Below, piece by piece: positions 57,716 to 64,000 of a DNA stretch of 64,000 nucleotides. The position numbers and the translations under genes were made by a program. Position 1 is the first letter of the stretch. The number at the start of each line of letters is the position of its first letter. The stretch covers positions 40,290,616 through 40,354,615 of the forward strand of contig CM055901.1 in NCBI GenBank assembly GCA_029582155.1, written 5' to 3'. Under the pieces are notes generated by a model. That model saw only the letters and a program-made list of their open reading frames with translations, was not told where the DNA came from and did no database searches. This stretch comes from Panopea generosa. Its lineage: Eukaryota; Mollusca; Bivalvia; Adapedonta; Hiatellidae.

Positions 57716-59689
57716 CATGTATGTGTTGTTAGTGTATGTATTTAAGTAGAAGTAGTCGTGGTAGTAACAGAAATAGCGGTACTTGTAATAAAATCTAAAG
57801 TCCTTTAAATATTTTGACTCAGAGTAAACACGGCTATTAAAATATGTTTTCTTTCGTTGTCCCAACATATTATAAATACTTACCTTTTAAAAAATAATGG
57901 CGAAAGTGTTAATAAGCCACACAGTTTTTTTAAACGATTACATGCCAGAACAGTATGTGTAAAAATCTTTGGACACTATGGCGTCACACAGCGTAATCTA
58001 ATCAGTGACAGTGCGTCACATGCCGTGGGGCAATGTGGGATAACAGAAGGTAGTATCGATGTCCAATATGTACTTTAAGAAAATCCACTTTATACCTCAC
58101 TGATGGGCATATTAAACACTTGAAAACAGATAATAAAATGGAAATAATATTTTAAAAAACGTACCTCTATAATAAATTGCAAATCATATAATATAATCAG
58201 AATATGTGCCAAACTGTGCTATGAAACTTTAAAACAAAATTGTATAAATAAGGTTTAGGATGACGGTTAAAGTACATATATTTAAAGTGTAATGATAAAA
58301 TACATTTTATAAGTTAGATATACTATTTTACTTGTATATAATATGTCCACAGCTGTAAAGATTGCTTTCATACTGGAACGGGTAAACTCGATTTTGACAT
58401 TGTCGTATACATCCCTTTAAATTGCTATGACCACCGAGACATTGATGTATACTGATAATAAAAATGCACATATATTCATAATCAAGTTATCATTTACGAG
58501 GATGCTCTTAAAATCTGATAGTGCTTGTGAAAAACTATAAAAAGGAAGAAAATACTTTTAATATATTTCATAATAAAAATATACTCAGAAATTAAGACAA
58601 TTTGTAATTAACTTGCGCAGAAATAAAATTCATTATTAAATGTGCTTAGTTCTAGTCTGGTCGACCCGGTGTCACTATAATGTGACTGAAAGGGTTTCAT
58701 GCCATGTGTGGCAGCGCTTAGAAAAGTGTCTTAAGTAATCTAGAATAGACACCATCGCGATATGATTTTTTTTGTTCAAAGTGACGCTTAACCCTGTACA
58801 ACATTTATCGTTCCAGTATATATGTAGTTTATAAAATAACTCAGTTTACCCCGTTAATGAAACCCTCACACATAAACAAATTATTTGTACCAAATTTATC
58901 AATTAGAGTTTCAAATAATATAGCATACAAAAAAGTCATAAAAACGTCTAATTGTGTGACATATAGGGATACTGGGATTAAAATAACATACCCCATGCTA
59001 TGAATATATCTTGGGGCCATATTTTATTGTTAACGCTCTCGCAGCAGGGAGGAGGTGGAGGTGGGGGGGGGGCGGTTCTTTGATTAATAGAACATGTGAC
59101 AGTTTATATCGGTGGTACAAAGAAATTTCCCCGATAATCTCCCCTGGTGAGTGTCATAATAACGATATAAATTACTGTGCGGTAATCTGGAATATGGACA
59201 GTCACGAGAAATCTCGAAAGTTGCCGATGTTTGCCGACTTGTAAAAAAATAAAATAGTGTTTCTAAAAAGTGTAAAAAGGACCAAAGAGATAAACTCTTA
59301 TTTTAATATAAATAATATCATTTGAAAGCTTAATACAATATCTTGTTATGCTAATAAGTACAAATTTGGAATAATGTGGTTGAAATAAGGTGTCGTAGAT
59401 AATAATTTTATCCAGTTTCTCCAAAAAATCTTTAATTTGTATAGAACATATAGAAAAACTGGGTGATTGTCTTAAATCTTAAAAAAGAAAAAAAATTAAT
59501 TAATTTTAAAGTATGAAAAAATAATCAACTCGTAAAGGACATTTTAAACAACATTTTGTGATAAGTACAAATTTGATATTTTAAACAGTTATTGATTGAT
59601 GAAGATTAAACTAAAAGCGTCCTTCTTTGTTTATAGTAAAATATTATCGGATTTTCACAGGGCAGAGATATCGAAAGTTGGGTATGTAT
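57716..59689. other. Intergenic; possible dispersed repeat at 58,655-58,760
   Basis: 58,655-58,760 (ggtcgacccggtgtcactat and catgccatgtgtgg) looks like a dispersed mollusc repeat and loosely resembles 13,735-13,870. A G-rich stretch lies at 59,047-59,074. No gene recognised. Confidence 0.4.
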
Positions 59690-61125
59690 ATTTTCATACG
59701 CGACACTAGATTTTCTCATTCAATACACAACATCCTTACTTGACTATAGATTTTTCTTAATGGGCACTTGATTTTCTAATCTATATACATTTATCTTTAT
59801 AAAACATTCAAATTTCTTATTAAACACTATATTTTCATACGTGACACTAGATTTTCTCTACTTGATACACAAAATCCATATATGACTATAGATTTTTCTT
59901 ACTAGGAACTAGATTTTCTAATCTATCTATATTCAATATCCTTACACAATATTTAAATTCTTTATTTTACATATTATTTTCATACGCGACACTAGATTTT
60001 CTCACTTGATACACAAAATCATTACTTGACTATAGATTTTTTTACTGGGTACAAGAATTTCTAATCTATATATACACAACTTCCTTACACGACATTCAAA
60101 TTCCTTGTTTGATAGTTTATTTTCTCACTCGATACTCAACATTCTTTACACAACATTTAAATTCCTTATTTGACACTATATTTTCATACACGACACCAAA
60201 TTTTCTCATTCAATACACAACATCGTTACTCGACTATATATTTTTCTTACTGAGCAACTAAATTTTGTAGTCTATTTATACTCAATATTCTTACACAACA
60301 TTAAAATTCCTTATTTGACACTATATTTTCATACGCAACACTAGATTTACTCACTTGATACACAACATTCTTACACGACTATAGATTTTTTCGTACTGTG
60401 CACTAGATTTTCTAATGTATATAAGTATACTCAACATCCTTACAAAATATTCAAATTTCTTATTTGACACTATATTTCCATACGCGACACTACATTTTCT
60501 CACTTGATACACATATCCTTACTTGACTATAGAGTTTTCTTACTGGGCACTAGATTTTCTAATCTGTATTTACTCAACATTCTTACACAACATTCAAATA
60601 TCTTATTTGACACTATATATTTATATGCAACACTACATTTTCTCACTCGATACACAACATCGTTACTTGAATAAAGATTTTCTTACTGGGCACTAGATTT
60701 TCTAAACTATATTTACTCAACATCACTACACGACATTCAAATTTCTTATTAAACACTATATTGTCATATGCGACACTAGATTTTGTCACTCAAAACACAA
60801 CACCCTTACTTGACTATAGGTTTTCCTTACTGGGCACTAGATTTTCTAATCTATATTTACTCAACATTCTTACAAGGCATTCAAATTTCTTAAATCACAC
60901 TTTATTTTCATACGCGACACATTTTCTCATTTGATACACAACATCCTTACTTGACTCTTACTTGGCACTAGATTTTTTAATGTATATTTACTCAACATTC
61001 TTACACAACATTCAAATTTCTCATTTGACACTTTATTTTTATACGTAACACTACATTTTCTCACTTGATACACAACATCCTTACTTGACTATAGATTTTT
61101 CTTACTGGGCACTAGATTCTGAAAA
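59690..61125 (+). repeat. ~140-bp satellite array
   Basis: About ten units carry catacgcgacactagatttt, ctcacttgatacacaacat, ccttacttgactatagattt and ttactgggcactagatttt, ending with tcaaatttcttatttgaca. The box cgacactagattttct recurs near 59,702, 59,842, 59,986, 60,190, 60,330, 60,486, 60,625, 60,771 and 61,047. Copies differ by perhaps 10-15 percent. No coding potential. Confidence 0.94.
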
Positions 61126-62060
61126 ATGAATCCACCATCAATATATGTAAATATGACGTCACACCTTGAAGGTGTCAAATTAAACATAAATTGCTCATCA
61201 AAAGCACTCGTAAATTCCTTCAGCCTGTTAATCTTTATTTTAAAAATAGTTTCAAATTCCCCATTGTTAGTTTTTTATAGAAATTTTATTTAACTATTAA
61301 AAAACATATGGATTTGTATGTTGTCAAATTAACGACGTGATTTTTCTAAGGCGAGGCAAAATATTGTGAAACAAATACCTGGATTTAATCTCTTATATTT
61401 CCCTCAAAACACAATGAAAAATATATCTTTATATGTTTGTTGTTGAATGATATATTAAACTTGCATTCTTAAAGGTCATAAAATAAAATTGTTTATTTAA
61501 GGTCCAGATCTTTCTGAACGCGTAGAAACAATGGCGGTGAAATGTTGATTTTCGGAAACGGATACATTTTGGAGGAACATTAAATATTTTATCAATTTAA
61601 GCTGATTAAGATAACTTTTAAAGTATCGGCGATTGAAAATATAGTATACTTAATGGTTATTGTGAAGAATTCATATTGGTATTTTTTATATCTTTCGTGA
61701 AGTAACGTTTTGAAAAGAAACATTTGATGCCGAAAAATATACATTGCTCGGAAATGAGTAAATTGTGGATGATTTCTTTTCTCAGAAAACTTAATTTATT
61801 GGTAACTTTAACAATATGACCGATTGAAAATGTATCATATCAAATGAGTTTTGTCAGGTTTTCTTGTTTCTTTCTTGAGTAGTCTTTCTAGAATTAAGAT
61901 TTCAAAAAAGAACGCATTGAGTATAAAACCGCACATTTTGTCAATATTGTTCGATTTTGAATTTGATTTTAAACATTTTATTGGACGAACTATTTCTTTT
62001 AACCTATACCAATTTAATGTTTAGATATTATGAAACAAATCATTTAAATATCAATATTTA
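61126..62060. other. Intergenic; weak ~195-bp diverged repeat at about 61,610-61,950
   Basis: Two stretches share gattgaaaatatagtat-like, tctttcgtgaagta-like and aaaagaaa(c)gcatt-like boxes about 195 bp apart (61,610 and 61,803). They look like an old tandem pair. No gene recognised. Confidence 0.4.
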
Positions 62061-62174
62061 ACTTAAAGTAACACCAGATAAAAAAACATTATTGTACACT
62101 CATAAAGCGTGGACTTTCCGTAGTGCGTGTGAATATAACGTGACACCGGTTCTTTCCAAATAAATAACACCGAT

Positions 62175-62330
62175 ATCAATATTGGAACCCTCCTAATTGG
62201 AAAACCTCGGTTCCAATTGGCCAATTCTAAAAATAGATTTCCGATTCCAATTTGGAAATTAGAAATTCCAAAGTGGAAATTTATCTTTCCAACTTGGACG
62301 AAACGACTTTCCAGTGGGAAAGCATGCATT
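62175..62330. repeat. Cluster of CCAATTGG palindromes, right
   Basis: Motifs such as ctaattggaaaa, gttccaattggcca, attccaatttgga and ccagtgggaaagc resemble the cluster at 56,590-56,785. Together the two flank a 5.4-kb segment containing the AGT array and the satellite. Confidence 0.78.
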
Positions 62331-62386
62331 TTGGGGTTCTTTACATTATAATTGTGACATAAATCGGCAATTGATAATGCTTTTGG

Positions 62387-63400
62387 TTACCTTTTTGTGA
62401 TCGCACAGTCGTACTCTTCAAACTGCGATACTTTGTCAATAAAAATAACGAAAGATAAAAAAAAAGTATTTGGAAAAAAGAGTTTTTCCAGAAATTGACT
62501 GTGTTGTGTTCTATGTGTGTTAAATCCATTTCCGTTGTTGGATAGTGTAGATTTCATCATTACTGCCATTCTCTTCATCAGAACTTTCTCTATGTTCCGT
62601 ATCAAAACTATTCCTCGACTTTTGCAGGCGGATAAACATTTCAGTGCATTTAACAGACAATGACATGTTGGTAATTTACATTCTCTAGCGCACTTGCAAG
62701 ACATGAATTCCATAACAACCTGTGGAACAGAAAATCCCTTCACCCATTTAGCTTGCAACTGACCATCATCCATGAACCATCCAGCATCCTTTGGATTTGG
62801 AATTTCAGGAAAGTTTATTAGACTTCTATGCCAGATGCCTGTCTGATAATTTGCTCGCAATGAGTGGAGATATAATGTGTCTTCACAGGGTGGAAGTTTT
62901 CCTGATTCAACAAACGCGGAACATTTTGTTGCGCAAGCTATTCACTTTAATATCAATAGCCTTTGCAGCATATATCCTACATTTGAAATCTTCGAGAGAT
63001 GCAAACAGCTTACAATCCATTCTTCACCTAACTTTAACATAACTTATTGAAATACACTGGACTTCATAACATATCGTATTGCAGACACCTTTCCATGACC
63101 ATTGAAGGCACACACTGGGTAATATCCGGTAATGCTTGAACAACTTGCATTATCACCAAGGGGGTTTCCATACATCTATGTATCACTGTCTATTCTTGAT
63201 CCTACATCTGATAAATATATGGATGATCTCCCTGTAAAATGCCAGACATAGCATAAGCACATCTGTATCTTCTGATACAATGGCAATACAGTTAAAGTGT
63301 TGACTGGCATGTTTTGTATGTAGCAGCATGAGAGTTTCAGCTTCTTCGTGTAAATATGTCAGTTCTTCCACATGGCAAACAGTATCATTTGGTCAACGCT
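62387..63400 (-). pseudogene. Decayed gene of a widespread invertebrate family (PIN-like part possible)
   Basis: On the minus strand, 63,183-63,371 reads LHEEAETLMLLHTKHASQ and IAIVSEDTDVLMLCLAF; the EEAET and DTDV acidic motifs resemble PIN/FEN nucleases. Shifted frames continue to 62,387-62,860, which reads MRANYQTGIWHRSLINFPEI and PKDAGWFMDDGQLQAKWVKG, and a Cys-rich end (CKCARECKLPTCHC). I recall this protein as repeated in mollusc and cnidarian genomes with no settled function. It has at least three frame changes, so it looks like a dead copy, either mobile or recently duplicated. Confidence 0.6.
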
Positions 63401-63689
63401 GTCTTACTATCTGAAGAACCTAAAAGGTATCTCTATATGCTGAATGTGTTGTCCTCTATTGATAAATAACCGATAATCAACCTCGAGAATGCATTCATAC
63501 ACATATTTTTTTGTTTTCTGAACACTACTGAAGATATTTAGGTGTTTCCACGTCCGAATGGGTATTTAAGTCTCTATTATTTAGGTAGGATTAGTATTTT
63601 TTGAGAGTTGAAAAACAGATGAAAAAATATGCGGCTGTTCCTAAACACTTAAAATATGCTTTTACATGGCTAAAAGAAATCACTTAGAT

Positions 63690-64000
63690 ACATATTTGCT
63701 AGAATGTCCGTCAACAATTTCTATAAATCACTTCTCAGAAAGCGCTCGATTAATTTTCACCAATTTTTAGTGAAGCATTCTTACACAAAGTTTGTTCAAA
63801 TCATGACCCTGGTGCCAAGTCTGGACCTGTCCCAGGGCTGATCAGTGTTTTTTTTATTCTAAATTTCAACAATATTCGTCTTCGAAAGTGCAACACCTGG
63901 CTTTGATTTTTGTAATAAGTCTCTCTCAGGTTTATTTAAGCCATGACCATCGGCCCTGTCCCAGAAAAGGGAGTTTTTTAATCATATTAAGAGCTGGAGC
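63690..64000 (+). repeat. Dispersed repeat typical of bivalve genomes
   Basis: Phrases such as caaagtttgttcaaatcatg and ggacctgtcccaggg recur in partly matching form (ccatgaccatcggccctgtc) about 150 bp later. This resembles a ~150-bp repeat family seen in bivalves (from memory). It runs past the window end. Confidence 0.5.

Noticed and set aside
57032-57745. Long poly-Ser open frame of 237 residues
   Set aside because: It is the AGT array read in one phase; no unique sequence or domain is present.
59690-61125. Regular repeats that might be taken for a CRISPR array
   Set aside because: The units are ~140 bp with no unique spacers, and the DNA is animal; it is a satellite.

Overview
The window is AT-rich, repeat-dense animal DNA, most likely from a bivalve mollusc. 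The evidence is a Polinton, an Ngaro/DIRS-type retroelement, several LINE families, and tandem-repeat-bearing elements whose ends (agctcacctgag at one end, a ggccctcttg tail at the other) resemble repeats I know from bivalve genomes. The species cannot be told from the sequence. I find no intact host protein gene, no rRNA, no tRNA and no CRISPR in the 64 kb. It is a transposon graveyard in which elements have landed in one another.

Left part (1-19.8 kb). A dispersed repeat (1-240, with an inverted copy at 40.75-40.97 kb) is followed by two rounds of the same composite: a ~150-bp-repeat element, then a 58-bp minisatellite (together 0.24-6.5 kb). Next come a purine-rich minisatellite (7.6-8.26 kb), a ~190-bp satellite (9.7-11.2 kb), a long inverted-repeat element (11.9-13.5 kb), two LINE 3' ends meeting tail to tail (14.4-15.2 kb), and a ~730-bp duplication carrying 20-bp arrays, with an inverted array downstream (16.2-18.7 kb).

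Middle (19.8-41 kb). A minus-strand LINE (19.84-25.43 kb) carries a coiled-coil plus SGNH-esterase ORF1, an endonuclease and a reverse transcriptase. The 3' end of another LINE is nested in its ORF1. It abuts a broken Polinton (25.56-37.5 kb). The Polinton's minus-strand half holds a DNA polymerase B remnant, a deoxynucleoside kinase and several unassigned genes. Its plus-strand half holds a packaging ATPase, capsid-type proteins, an adenain-like protease, a parvovirus-type phospholipase A2 and an integrase. Small LINE pieces follow at 38.5-39.3 and 40.2-40.7 kb.

Right-centre (41.6-52.8 kb). An Ngaro-type tyrosine-recombinase retroelement (Gag-like, RT/RNase H, recombinase, SGNH hydrolase) is split in its RT by a L1/Tx1-like LINE of about 5.76 kb, bounded by a perfect 17-bp target-site duplication. 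That LINE is itself interrupted by an 885-bp piece almost identical to the 3' end of the surrounding Ngaro. The piece has no duplication at its ends and shows about four differences in 885 bp.

Right end (53-64 kb). This holds a degenerate retroelement-type ORF, two clusters of CCAATTGG palindromes, an AGT array, a ~140-bp satellite, and a decayed minus-strand gene of a widespread invertebrate family with a possible PIN-like part.

The most notable points are the three-layer nesting with its near-identical 885-bp copy, a nested stem-loop in the Ngaro 3' region, a nucleoside kinase and phospholipase A2 as Polinton cargo, and SGNH hydrolase domains in two unrelated retroelements.
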